From positions 18,280,612-18,344,611 of the forward strand of contig OZ038392.1 in assembly GCA_964036045.1 (NCBI GenBank): a stretch of DNA of 64,000 nucleotides. Direction: 5' to 3'. Shown piece after piece: positions 48,501 to 58,600 of this stretch. The stretch is from Eutreptiella sp. 'Long Island Sound 2002' (lineage: Eukaryota > Euglenozoa > Euglenophyceae > Eutreptiales > Eutreptiaceae). The position numbers and the translations under genes are program-made. The stretch's first letter is position 1; each line of letters starts with the position of its first letter. The notes beneath the pieces were generated by a model. The model ran no database searches. It had not been told where the DNA came from and was given only the letters and a program-made list of their open reading frames with translations.

Positions 48501-50318
48501 ACCGAGGCCACCCACAAAAGCACCTTGAACCTACTGGCTCGCAAGCTACGCCTCAAAATGGCACTGGAGGACACGCTCTGGATATACTATGGCGAAGGCC
48601 GCACGGCACGGGTGGCGGACCTCCGCAACATCATCCCCCGCCACATCCAGCGAGCGGTAGGGCCCTTCACCGTGTACGCGGTACCGCACCCCATAACAGC
48701 CCCATGCACCCACTGCAACCCTCGGTGCGCGCTACCATGCGCAGGCGCTCTGCAGCAACCCCTGCCCACCCCTACCTACAGGGGGGGCATATACCTCGGC
48801 ACGGTACCCGGGGACCCACACCCCTACCTCCTGCCCGCAGCGGACCGCCACCACGCCATACCACTACACCTTGTCGAGCACCTGGCGGTGGGACCATCCC
48901 CCTTCCAGAAGCGCCCCCCCCACACCCCATCCGACGGACGCCCGCCAGATGAGCCGACACACGCCACACCTGGACCCAAACGCGCCATCGCACTCCTCAC
49001 CCTAAAGGCGGAAGCCGCCATCCCCCGAGACCTGGAGGGGGAAAACCACCTCATGGTCGAAGGGCTGACGGAACACGTCCTGATCGCAGCCATGTACGCC
49101 ACGGCGTCCACATCCCGCCTCTGGGAGGACCGCCCCTCCCCACCTCTAGCCCAAGCAGCGCAGGACGCCCCCGACACGGGCCCCACCGCCGAGGACATCC
49201 ACCAAATCCTCAACATGCGAGCACCCCCGAAGACCCACCCTGCAGTCCGCCCCATCCAGCTCGTCAGCTGGGACGCCATGGACGCCCCCCCGACCACCAC
49301 GGAGGTCCACATCCTCAAACACCGGGACACCTGGTGGACGGTGGAATGGGACGACCACGGCAAGGTCAGACGGGCAACAGCACACGCCCCCGACGGCGAA
49401 GTCCCGCCCCGACCACGCGGAGGAGACCGCTTGCGACTCGCCGCACGCATCCCCCACGCCCCAGAGGCAGCCTGGGAAGCGCTGCACTACGCCCTCTACT
49501 GGGCGCAGGGGGCGCCAGAAGGCCCCCTCCCCCCGGAACGCACCCCAGCGTGGACACGCCACGCCACCCGCTACACGGCCCACATGCGCCGCCACGGGGC
49601 AGGCACCGGGCACCGGCTCCTCACCTGGCCCACGGACCCGCCCGACGCCCTGCAGGAGGCCGAGGAAGTGCTTGGCCTCATGACCAAGCAAGTGTTCCAG
49701 CTGACGGACCCCGTCCCCACGTCCAAGCCCGACGTCCCAGCCGCCCGCGAACACCCCGTGTTTGCACCGGGCCACGCACCCGTACAGCGGCCCCAGGGCG
49801 CACCCACCCAACGGGGACAACCCGCTGCCCGGCGCCGCCAAGGTGCGCAGAAGCGCAAGGCCCCCACACAGGCCAAACCCGCGCCAAAGCCAAGGGCCAA
49901 GCCGAAGAGCTGGACCAAAGAGGAAGCCGCTGCCCTGTATCCCGAATACGCCATCAACACCCGGGTGCAGCTGTTCTTCGAGTACCCAACGGCCGCGGGC
50001 CCCTCCAAGTGGATATGGGCCGCGGGGGAGGTCAAGCACCGGTACCTCGTCACCGGGGACCACCAGGGGTTCAAGATTCACGTCAAGTGGGACCCGGCCA
50101 CCCCCAACGACAAGAAGCTGGGGCGCACCATCGAACTCTGGCGAGACCAATCCGTTCGTGAGATGGTCCCCATGCAGCTGTGCACCCCCGACACGGAGCA
50201 CCTCACCGGCACCGAGTACACGGGCGAAGTCCACAATGCATGGGCCCTACCCCAGCCCGAGAAGCGGAACTGCAGGGCACCCGCAGCTCAGGGCGTCATC
50301 GACCTCCTCGACGCCTGA
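45534..50318 (+). CDS. Giant LINE ORF1 protein (1594 aa), unrecognised
   Basis: ATG start; stop TGA at 50316-50318. In LINEs the first protein normally binds the element RNA. This one is about four times the usual length. Residues 1-310 are Pro/His/Thr-rich and disordered-looking. An acidic segment (MALDIDSLLELEL) starts near residue 318. Residues about 400-1400 look globular, with a beta-rich stretch (GTHLLLTLEGEAAVENV, then WHVVIVRLP) of cupin-like appearance but no clear catalytic residues. CTHCNPRCALPC at residues 1058-1069 could bind zinc. A basic Lys/Arg/Pro linker near 1430-1455 precedes a C-terminal domain (VQLFFEYP, WAAGEVKHRYLV, FKIHVKWDP) that could be a small Tudor/SH3-like barrel. 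I recognise no family. The frame stays open past the stop into endonuclease. Confidence 0.82.
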   Translation: MDAVHPKNPLQPADQRPPRDAPRGRRGIPTHSAAPTPATRRQPTTGPPHNRANSPPPTVETIHPSHTPPLTTRGHRTGATTRPSSRDPPTRGPRKRNTPHHRAHPTAGRHPQAPHDHTPLVATLQSRTPRPRGPRPYATPTPHRPRTETHQENDQDTTRGCPSQPEDKPQATAQPTRPGHGAPPPQREGHHTAQHHHTAPHPPPPPGGTGHHSPPTQERSHAPPTPHPTPPAPPLETPHTSRQLNTHHRPQPEPHTGATPPARTATSVQPHTTATPNDAPPPAHDPAPAAARAPNTSMTRPPCHEAAPQHVNTHDDPMALDIDSLLELELQHTEDTEHHMDLTLPELEPTASSLADPNPQNAPPRPPPRVRAPWTHLSNALRRHQPTHEASNGPAEYRASLEHDLPDVTGPGLHGYTTAPPPPGTPTQEWEDEYAVDVTDMTAYMESVEDPEQDTVLSLLAYHSWRWGHQVTLHKPQDGPHQWSPEQTAKWDIVLQLTPEGFYTLTHSGLPDAAPNAQALPLAEPQEDDADAPPPEECNWDPPTATTERMPHRLTKRHLPHDYHATNDSRGRRTLPLQWASPEGTFTWGEILPGAVALTYLWLRDAETHAQPPGTHLLLTLEGEAAVENVHTAEGEDYVTANADTAVWLHAHEHTTPPTVVPGSHPWHVVIVRLPTGADTGSAQQGWADRWAHVCASLHEGLHRPSLTSHTLEPAPTTAESHIGAAPPTGVWAYTRTHHREAAEALKTAISNHQGLVQTPHDDTQKGYTLWWHHPAPEGGLQPPADQPGIGPDLTAIARAVAAMAQQVGARPQWAPSIIKETAARHNPAFAHFRGRPIHPTLPDLDLPAHDAWAVHILVPHDTAPKTGDATARITKQLPNTALHYDIPTPNVIVTHNTGRDHYYLQATHERSPITVYTFTTNPGLQPPQHHPRPAWKHPLHVAPTPRKRPTHHAPPPADSTALHTARRRAAAHHQSHLLPRINAGPGTITEATHKSTLNLLARKLRLKMALEDTLWIYYGEGRTARVADLRNIIPRHIQRAVGPFTVYAVPHPITAPCTHCNPRCALPCAGALQQPLPTPTYRGGIYLGTVPGDPHPYLLPAADRHHAIPLHLVEHLAVGPSPFQKRPPHTPSDGRPPDEPTHATPGPKRAIALLTLKAEAAIPRDLEGENHLMVEGLTEHVLIAAMYATASTSRLWEDRPSPPLAQAAQDAPDTGPTAEDIHQILNMRAPPKTHPAVRPIQLVSWDAMDAPPTTTEVHILKHRDTWWTVEWDDHGKVRRATAHAPDGEVPPRPRGGDRLRLAARIPHAPEAAWEALHYALYWAQGAPEGPLPPERTPAWTRHATRYTAHMRRHGAGTGHRLLTWPTDPPDALQEAEEVLGLMTKQVFQLTDPVPTSKPDVPAAREHPVFAPGHAPVQRPQGAPTQRGQPAARRRQGAQKRKAPTQAKPAPKPRAKPKSWTKEEAAALYPEYAINTRVQLFFEYPTAAGPSKWIWAAGEVKHRYLVTGDHQGFKIHVKWDPATPNDKKLGRTIELWRDQSVREMVPMQLCTPDTEHLTGTEYTGEVHNAWALPQPEKRNCRAPAAQGVIDLLDA

Positions 50319-50349
50319 CGGGGCCGGGGCCGGACACGGCCCGCCCCCC
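50316..50349 (+). promoter_or_regulatory. Candidate stop-codon readthrough signal (UGA-CGG plus hairpin)
   Basis: The ORF1 stop is UGA followed by CGG, the known type II readthrough context of some plant RNA viruses. Directly after it, 50320-50349 can fold: GCCGGG pairs with CCCGGC... arms around a GACA-like loop, with an outer GGGG:CCCC stem separated by a 3x3 internal loop. Downstream the same frame has no stop until 51188. Confidence 0.6.
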
Positions 50350-51044
50350 CTACTACCGGTCCCCAGAAACCGGCGCCTGCAGAAGCCCACGCCCGCATCA
50401 ACATCCTCAACGAGCCCGCGGTCACCTACGACCCCACCAAGGCCGCCACACTGCAAGCCATGCCCGGGCCGCACCCCCAAGGCGCAGACCTCCTCGGGTT
50501 CCTGGAGCAAGCCCTCTGCAGAGCGGACCAACCCGAACCAGCACCGATCCTGGACCCAGAGGGGAACAAATATCACGCCAACTGGGAACGGGGGGTACCC
50601 CTCTACCACAAGACGTCGGTCACGGTACATGCCCACCCCGACCTCGGAGTGGATGGTCGCCTCGGGGCGTACGAGTGCGTGGGGCCCGGATGGCAGCTAA
50701 ACGTGCTACTCACGCACGTCCCGTTCGGGGAGGAGACCAAGGACTTCCTGGACACCCTGAGCCTGGCGTACCGCCGACTCTCCCTCCTGGCACCTACCAT
50801 CATCATAGGCGACCTAAACGCCGCCCCCACCGGCGACGACCGCACCGGCCTACCCACAGCCACCGACACAGCTGTCCGGGACGCCATGCACCAACTGGGC
50901 CTCACGGACCGCACGGCAGGACTCACCGGCACACCCTCCCATTACCCCCACCAAGCCGGCACCCACCCATCCCGCATCGACACGTGCTACGGGGACCCAA
51001 CCACGGTGCGCGTCCACGAAGCAGCCTACGGGGACCTCCCGCCT
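50319..51044 (+). CDS. Giant LINE AP endonuclease domain (same frame as ORF1)
   Basis: Encodes an APE-type endonuclease that would nick target DNA for first-strand priming. From the ORF1 stop the frame is open; the first ATG is only at 50460, after a piece (ARINILNEPAVTYDPTKA) that fits the beginning of the domain. Later motifs are IIIGDLNAAP (50799-50828, the GDxN motif) and SRIDTCYG (50968-50991, the SxID motif). The final GHRPLY motif, equivalent to SDHRP, appears only in the next frame at 51055-51072, so a one-nucleotide shift is needed near 51043-51050 to join with RT. The N-terminal Asn and Glu catalytic positions are not clear, so either the N-terminus is diverged or the copy is damaged. 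Expression is inferred to be by readthrough from ORF1. Confidence 0.78.
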
Positions 51045-54000
51045 AACAGGCACGGGCCACCGGCCCCTCTACATCGACCTCATCATCCCCAACCTACCCC
51101 CACCCGCGGCCACCCTGCCAGACGACACCCTCCCACCCACACTGCAGTTCCCGGCCGAGGACGACCACGGCGCCTGGCACAGGTATAACAGGGCCCTACA
51201 CGCCATCCTACGCCGCCTGGGTGCACCGACACTCACCACCGCCATGCGCCGGGCGGCACAAGCATGCGGCATGGAGCGTGACACCAACCACACGGGAGCA
51301 CCACCAGACCTCACCCTCCAGCAACTCGTCCATGACATCTGGACCACGAAAGGGCAACTCGCCACCCTGCTACGCCCCAGCACACCGGAGGCACGAGACC
51401 GGGACGCCCACCTCCGTGCGCTCCTCACCACCCGCCGCCACCAACTCCAGGAATGGCACGCCCACCGCATAGCGGCAGCAGCCCAGGAACGCGAAAGATA
51501 CGGCAGAAACGACACGCCGCACAAGTCCCTACGGTACGTCAGCCGCATCCTGGAGGACACGGGGCGCCGTACCATCCACGCGGTACGCACCCCCGAAGGA
51601 GGCCTCACCAATGACCCCGACGCCGTCCTCCAGGCAGTCCTGGACAGCTTCCAGGCACAACACGGGGACGCCCTCCCCGAGCTCGACCCCCACACCAGAA
51701 ACACCATCCGCGAGCATGTGCCCAGGGTCTTCAACCGGGAACAGCGTCGCGCCATCGAACACGACCCCTTCAGCATCTCAGAACTGCAACGCGCCCTAGA
51801 CCGCCTGAAGAAGGGGGTCGTGCCCGGCGTCGACAGTTTGCCGGCCGAATCGTACCAACGTCTCACCCTGCCCATCAAACGCCGCCTGGCAGCCCGCCTG
51901 TGGGACATCGTCACAGGTGCCACGCCCATCCCCCCTGAGTGGGCCAACCTGGTCCACCCCCTCTACAAAAAGGGGGACTGGGCGCAGCCGGGGAACTGGC
52001 GGCCCATAGTCTGCGCCACCACCGAGGTCAAGCTGGTGTGGACGCTCATCCTAGGCCGCATCGCGCCAGCAGTCTTCGCCCACGTGCCCGCCAGCATGTG
52101 GGGGGCCATGGCCGGCAGGTCCCCCCACGAGGCCATCTTCCTCCAGGACACCGCACTGGACATGAACCCCTACGAGATGATCATCGCCTCCCTCGATGTC
52201 CAAGGCGCGTTCCCCCACGCCCCACACCGGCTCCTCACGGAGGTATGGGATGCCATGGGCCTCCCATTCCTATCCTTCATGACCGGGTACATCCAGACCC
52301 GACTCTACGCCGTCATCACGGCCGCGGGCCTCACCCCCTGGACCGGCACAGACAGCGGGGTCCCCCAGGGAGGCGCCGAAGGCCCCTTCCTCTACCTCCT
52401 CGTCACCCTGCCACTGGCATTCGAGCTAGCACGGGTATACCCGGGGTACGCCCCATACCCGCTACGGTCCCCCCTCATCAACTTCGCAGATGACAACCTC
52501 CTCACTACGGCCACCCGCCACCGCGACCCTGAGAACGCAGGGCTACCAACGACCACCGAACAAGCGTCCGCCATTCTCCAACTCACCACAACCTACCTGG
52601 ACGCCCACCAGCTCCTAGTGCACCCCCGCAAATCAGTCGGGCTGGCCGACGCCAAGACCCCCACCCCCCACATCCGGAAAGGCGAACCCCTACACCTGGA
52701 AGACACCACAGTCCACCTGGGAGTCACACAGGCCACGCAGCACCACCACATCACACTCCCAAGCAAGCTAGAAGAGCGCCTCGCCCGGCTACCCCAAATT
52801 GCCAGGGGGGACCTCCTGTCTACGCAGGGCCTGGCGTACTTCATGGAAGCAGTGCTCAACGCGGCCATCGGGTACCAAGCCCTGCACCTCCCGCGCCCCC
52901 AAGACGCACTACGCCACGCTCGACAGCAAGTGACGAAGGCATGGGCGCAACACGGAGGCTGGCCCACGTCTTTCCCCAAGGAGGCCATGATGGCCCACTG
53001 GCGCTACTACGGAGACAATACGGGCGCCCTGGTCGACATGGCCTATGCCAAACACGCAGCACACCTCCTACACAGGGTAACACACAACCACCAACCAGAA
53101 GTTCGCGAGGCGGCAGCCATACGCATAAAAGAAGCGCAAATGGCCCGCAACACCTGCCCCCGGTGGATACTGGCACAACACGGCGTCTCCACCCCCGTGG
53201 GCACTGGCATCTGGGCCCAGCTACAACTCCTCCTACCGCACCACACACACGCCATCCTGACAAACCACCACTGCGATCAACAGGGGCCACTCGTGGCCAC
53301 ACACACCGACATCCACCGACGCCCGGCAGGCGAGGCGGACACCCTGCGCCTCGTAGGGGCCACCATCACCATAGTGTATATCACCCCAACACAGATGAAG
53401 ATCATGGCCCAATGCGACGCCCACCACGCCCCGTTCCTTTCCGACCCACAATGGCCAGCACGCCACGTCTTCCAAGCGTACCTCCGCGCATGTGCTACGA
53501 AGGCAGGGCGCGACATGCCGGGGCCCAAGGACATCGACACGGCGTACACAGCCTTTCAGCGCCAGCACCCCCGGCCCCGCCTGAGCGAGCACGAGACCCC
53601 CAACGATGGCGGCACGACGCAGGGGGAGCCCACCCCGTCAGCCGAAGGCTGGACACCACCCACCATCCTGCTACTAGCACCAAACGGCCACAAACATGCT
53701 ACCCGCACCGTCCAGCGACACCATGCCCCCTGGTCCATCCCCAAACACAATGCACCGGAGACCGATGTACCACCAGTCAGACACAGTGACCAGGGCATAC
53801 CATGCACGTGCTGGCACTGCGGCCCAGCAGCCCTCGACACTCCGTGGCCCCTGCTGCACCTCATCTCCACCCACTACCGCACCCCCACCGCCGCCGCCAC
53901 CGCCGACCAGCAGGCATGGCACCCCCCCTGGTTTCACACGGTACCCCCAGACCACCCGGCGCACGTAGCCTGGACCCGAACACCCACGGCGACATGGACG

Positions 54001-55644
54001 TTCACCAACGAGCGGGCAGACCCGGACAGCGTAGCCATGGAGTACGACCGCTGCGACCCACACCGCGCAGGACCTCAGGAGGCACCCATGCGCCCCCTAC
54101 AGCACAAATGCCCCACCCTCCGCGGCGACAAAGACGACAAGGAGCGGCGACAGACCATCACGTGCCAGAAGTTCCACCCCAATACGGGATACCTCTTCCA
54201 CCTGATGTACGCGTATATCACCCAGGGACGCCCAGACAGGGGCCTCCTCCGCCTCACCCCACGAGCCCAGGCCATCATCACCCAGGGAATAGGCGTCTAT
54301 GCAGCGCCACTACTGCAACCCACGCAAATCACTGCCAGAACCACCCAGGGGAACCCCATCTACGTCTATCACCCCACAGCAATCGCCCGCCTGCCCATAC
54401 CCAGCGACACCGACATCATCTACTTCACTGACGCATCCGGCACCCAGCAACGCACCCCCACGGTCGGTTGCGCCTCCGTGCGCATCACCCGGCACGCGGA
54501 CGGCCTCCACGTGGAACACCACACCGGGACCACCATCTTTGGGGCGTCCTCCCACGGCGAACTGCGCACCATGGCAGACGCCGTCACCGCAACACCGCCA
54601 CCCACGACGGTCCGGCCCCGCAACATCTGGGTAGTCGTGGACGCCACGGTCGACATCCACCTCACCAGGCGCCTTGGGGACCTGCCCCTCCACAAAGCAC
54701 TCGAGTCCGGCCTCACCACACAAGCGTTGGGACTATGGATGGCCTTCAAGGGCATGCACCCCCAGGACGCCCTACACATCGTCAAGCAGGAGTCACACCG
54801 CTACGCATACGGCAATGGACGCGCAGACACGCAGGCCAAACACCAGAACACAAACCACACCCCAGGGCTCGAACGCGTGCGACTGGACACCCCACACCAC
54901 AGCCACCTGCAGCACCTGCCCCCGATGCCCCTGGCCACACAGCCCCCCCAATGGATGCCCGAGGACACGCCGTACACGGATCGAGACAAGCAGTACCACT
55001 ACCCCACACCCATCCAGCAACTGGCCACCACACTGGGCCACCCAGCGAACACCGAACTCCTCCGACGCCTCGAAAACTCCGTCCACACCCCCCTCTACTA
55101 CTCCGCCCTGCGCCCGGATAGCCTCCCAGCACACCTACAAAAGCCCCGACTCCAACTCGCCCTCGAACAGCTTCCCCTCCTCACCCGATACCACCGATGG
55201 TATACGCGCCGCTCGATCCACGTCCCCGCAGGACACACCAAATGCATCTGCAGCCACGCGGAAGAAGAAACATGGGACCACTTCAAGGCGTGCCCCCTGT
55301 ACAGAGGACTGGACACCCTCACAGACTGGAACCCAACCCACACCATCGCACAGCACGCCGGATGGCTGGCGCAGTCCCCGGCGACGGAGCAACTCACCAC
55401 CGTCCTCAAGCAGACAGAGGTGCTCGAGGCAGTCCGCAGGGGACTCGTCCCCACTGCCGTCTACACCTTACTACGCACCCACGCGGAGGACCCCCAGGCC
55501 ACGGCGGCGCACATGCAGCGGACGGCCGTTGCCAAGACGGCGGAGCAGCTCACATACCGCACCCACAAATACCTGCAGCATGCGGCAACCCTGCCCCCAA
55601 CAGACCAAGCCCACCTCCTCAAACTCCTGTTCTACCAACCATGA
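51043..55644 (+). CDS. Giant LINE reverse transcriptase, RNase H and C-terminal zinc motif
   Basis: This frame starts with the end of the endonuclease (GHRPLYIDL) and the first ATG is 51244. Residue numbers are from that ATG. RT has NWRPIVCATTEVK (fingers), SLDVQGAFPHAPH (motif A Asp 318), SGVPQGGAEGP, and the catalytic box NFADDN (Asp 416 and 417). RNase H lies at about 1055-1200, with YFTDASG (Asp 1063), HGELRT (Glu 1106), VVVDATVD (Asp 1133) and NGRADTQA (Asp 1195), so all four catalytic positions are present. A C-terminal CICSHAEEETWDHFKAC cluster (Cys 1334 to Cys 1350) is the usual CCHC of LINE ORF2. The enzyme would copy the element RNA onto nicked DNA. The stop TGA at 55642 overlaps an ATG (ATGA, 55641-55644). 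Confidence 0.93.
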   Translation, partial: LTGTGHRPLYIDLIIPNLPPPAATLPDDTLPPTLQFPAEDDHGAWHRYNRALHAILRRLGAPTLTTAMRRAAQACGMERDTNHTGAPPDLTLQQLVHDIWTTKGQLATLLRPSTPEARDRDAHLRALLTTRRHQLQEWHAHRIAAAAQERERYGRNDTPHKSLRYVSRILEDTGRRTIHAVRTPEGGLTNDPDAVLQAVLDSFQAQHGDALPELDPHTRNTIREHVPRVFNREQRRAIEHDPFSISELQRALDRLKKGVVPGVDSLPAESYQRLTLPIKRRLAARLWDIVTGATPIPPEWANLVHPLYKKGDWAQPGNWRPIVCATTEVKLVWTLILGRIAPAVFAHVPASMWGAMAGRSPHEAIFLQDTALDMNPYEMIIASLDVQGAFPHAPHRLLTEVWDAMGLPFLSFMTGYIQTRLYAVITAAGLTPWTGTDSGVPQGGAEGPFLYLLVTLPLAFELARVYPGYAPYPLRSPLINFADDNLLTTATRHRDPENAGLPTTTEQASAILQLTTTYLDAHQLLVHPRKSVGLADAKTPTPHIRKGEPLHLEDTTVHLGVTQATQHHHITLPSKLEERLARLPQIARGDLLSTQGLAYFMEAVLNAAIGYQALHLPRPQDALRHARQQVTKAWAQHGGWPTSFPKEAMMAHWRYYGDNTGALVDMAYAKHAAHLLHRVTHNHQPEVREAAAIRIKEAQMARNTCPRWILAQHGVSTPVGTGIWAQLQLLLPHHTHAILTNHHCDQQGPLVATHTDIHRRPAGEADTLRLVGATITIVYITPTQMKIMAQCDAHHAPFLSDPQWPARHVFQAYLRACATKAGRDMPGPKDIDTAYTAFQRQHPRPRLSEHETPNDGGTTQGEPTPSAEGWTPPTILLLAPNGHKHATRTVQRHHAPWSIPKHNAPETDVPPVRHSDQGIPCTCWHCGPAALDTPWPLLHLISTHYRTPTAAATADQQAWHPPWFHTVPPDHPAHVAWTRTPTATWTFTNERADPDSVAMEYDRCDPHRAGPQEAPMRPLQHKCPTLRGDKDDKERRQTITCQKFHPNTGYLFHLMYAYITQGRPDRGLLRLTPRAQAIITQGIGVYAAPLLQPTQITARTTQGNPIYVYHPTAIARLPIPSDTDIIYFTDASGTQQRTPTVGCASVRITRHADGLHVEHHTGTTIFGASSHGELRTMADAVTATPPPTTVRPRNIWVVVDATVDIHLTRRLGDLPLHKALESGLTTQALGLWMAFKGMHPQDALHIVKQESHRYAYGNGRADTQAKHQNTNHTPGLERVRLDTPHHSHLQHLPPMPLATQPPQWMPEDTPYTDRDKQYHYPTPIQQLATTLGHPANTELLRRLENSVHTPLYYSALRPDSLPAHLQKPRLQLALEQLPLLTRYHRWYTRRSIHVPAGHTKCICSHAEEETWDHFKACPLYRGLDTLTDWNPTHTIAQHAGWLAQSPATEQLTTVLKQTEVLEAVRRGLVPTAVYTLLRTHAEDPQATAAHMQRTAVAKTAEQLTYRTHKYLQHAATLPPTDQAHLLKLLFYQP

Positions 55645-55659
55645 GAACCTACCCCGTGA

Positions 55660-58600
55660 CATACCAACACCGAACCCCCACCACGTCTACACACCGTCCA
55701 CCGAGCACAGCACTGGCACAGCACACACGGGCGCCACAGGCACCGCACACGCTCCGACCAGCATGCGCGCGCCACCAGCCCCCATCCCCCCACGCCGCCG
55801 TCTGTCCACAGGTACCACCAACCACCAGCCACCGCATGTCCCCTCTGCGTTCGCCAGCGGCTACCACAGACAGCCCTGCCCTGCAACCCAGACCACTGGG
55901 TCTGCCTGGGAGCCGCGCACCGCCTCACCCACTGCCCCCACTGCGGGGAACTCAACCCCCGCCACCGCGAACGGCCCGCGGCCCCAGCCGCACCCCCCCC
56001 CGCCAGCCACCCCAGCTTCTTCGGGTACCTCACCGACACCCTCCGGGACCAACTGGGAGGGTACTACGTGGCGGACGCGGCGGACCACGCATGGGCCATA
56101 GCCGTGGCCGCGGGCAACACACCCCTGCCCCCCCACAGCCCACCCCTACGCCACAGCGGAGGCGGCTTGAACGTGGCGGCCCGCCACATCCTCTTCGCCC
56201 TATACCTCCACCACCGAGACCTACACGTCCCAGACCCACAACTCCCGGCCCCCAAAGGAGCAGCCCTGACGCCGGAAGCGTGGGCCGACAGGGCACCAGA
56301 GGAGATAGCAGCCTACCTCCGAACCACGTGCCGCCGGTTCACAAACGCCCTCGGCCGACGGAAGGGAACACCTTACCCCCTCAGCGCACTCCTCTACCCG
56401 GCACACCACCCCCACCCCGCACAACAGACGCCCCCGGAGGGCTGGGCGTCTTTTCGGGACGCCCACCTGGCCGCCCCCGACGAGGCCACGGCCACGCGGA
56501 TGGGCCTCACGGACCAGGAGGCCTACGTCAGAGGCCTCAAGACGAGCCTCCAAGAGGCACACCGCTGGCACGCCCGCTCCCCGTCGCCCCCACGGGGACA
56601 GGGGGGTTCACCCGCCCCCGACACCCAACAGGCCAAGAAGACCAAGACAGGTCAGGGGGCCCGCCAACGCGCCCGCCAGCAGGGCGCGACGCCCCAACCA
56701 AGGCCCTGGTCCAGCCACACCGCACCGCCCCACGCCCAGACCCCCGGGGCACACCAACAACACCACCACCACCAACGCCCACCACCACCACCGTACCGCA
56801 GCACAGAAACCCTGCAGCCCAGTCAGCCACCACCGCCCAAACACGTCCACACCATGCCAGGACCACTGTACGCGCAGAGCCAGGGGACATGGCACCACCA
56901 ACACCACCACCGCGCCCCCGTCCCTCCCAACCCCTACCCCCTAATTCCCCCAAGCTACAGCGACCCCCACCAGCTACATCCCCACCACGCCCCAGCACAA
57001 CCAGGCCCCGCGAACCACCTACCCCACATAGCGCACATCACCGCACCACACCATCACGTGTTCCACCACCACCAGCCCCTGCCACCACACCCACCAACGC
57101 CGGGGTACCACACACAACCGGCACACCCTCCACACCACCACCACGCGGTCCAGCACCACCCGCCGCCCCCGCTACACGGGCCCACGACATACGAGCCACG
57201 GTACACCCCCATGGACCCGCGAGGAGCCGCGCACGCACACCAGCAACACCAGGGCCTAGTAGTAGCGCCCCGGCACCACCAACAGCCCCCCCACCCACAC
57301 CCCATACCAGCGAGCACCATCCACCAGCAGCCACCCATCACATACGGACCACAGCCCCACCCGGGGGCTCATGCGGTCGCCTCCCACCCGCACCCCGGCA
57401 CCGCAACCAGTCAAGAACTGCAAGGGCCACACGGCGCACACACGCAACACCCACACGACCCACAGGGACGCCCGGACCCCCAGCCGGCACAACACCCACC
57501 CCCGCCCCCCCCTCCCCACCACCACCAGCAGCCCCCCCACCCTAACCCCATACCAGCGAGCACCAACCACCAGCAGCCACCCATTACATACGGACCACAG
57601 CCCCACCCGGACGCTCATGCGGCCGCCTCCCACCCACACCCCGGCACCACAACCAGTCAAGAACCGCAAGGGCCACACGGCGCACACACGCAACACCCAC
57701 ACGACCCACAGGGACGCCCAGACCCCCAGCCAGCACAACACCCACCCCCACCCCCCCCACCACCAACAGCGCCACCCCCACACCACCCCCCCCCGCCCCC
57801 CCCCCGAGACCAGGCCACGGACACAACACGCGGCAGCCAGCACCAGCCAATCGACGTCGATACCCCCGCCTACACACGCCACCGCGAATCTCCCCTCCCG
57901 CGACCGCCACAAGAGACCCCATCACCGGACCCCACGCGCGACAACGATGACCACCCCCCCCAACCCACACCACCCCCCCCATCACACCCCGCACCACCAG
58001 TCGCCGCACCGGCCGAACCCTACGCCCTACACAACCCCGCAGCGGTACGGCAGCACCTCCGGGGACTCGGGGAACAGGACGTCGTGCTGTACCTCCGCAC
58101 CTCCGGCACCAGCACCCCCATCCGGGCGGCCACCCTGGTCCAGGCGGCCACCCTGGGGGAAGGCGTCAGAGACTTCCTCTTCGACGCCTTCCTCCACGTC
58201 GCCCGACACGAGCGCCCCCCACGCGCCACCCCAGACGGCGAGAGCCCGCCCCCCACGGGGAACCGGATCTGGGTGCCCCCCATCGACTGGGGGCGACACC
58301 TGGTCGGACACCCCGTGCCGGAGCGGGACAGCACCCAGGGCCGCACCCGCTACCGCGAGCCCAACATGGCCCACCCCCCACCCGACGCCACCCCCGACAG
58401 CACCAAAGAGTGGGAGCGGGAAACATGGGTAGCCCGGATGGCCTCCCTAAGCAACTTCCGGCACCACGTCCCGGGGGACATCCCCACCCCCGACGAGCAG
58501 CAGCCAGCCCCCTCCACGTACATGACCCTCATGTACAATCTGCACTACACCCTCTCCACCACCACCTACGACGCACCCACAGACCTCTGGGTGGTACACG

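Noticed and set aside
55197-57545. 782-codon frame overlapping the RT end and ORF3
   Set aside because: The overlapping frame carries the RT zinc motif and the ORF3 Cys/His cluster; this one is Pro/Arg-rich shadow sequence. Only its ATG at 55641 is of interest as a possible reinitiation site.
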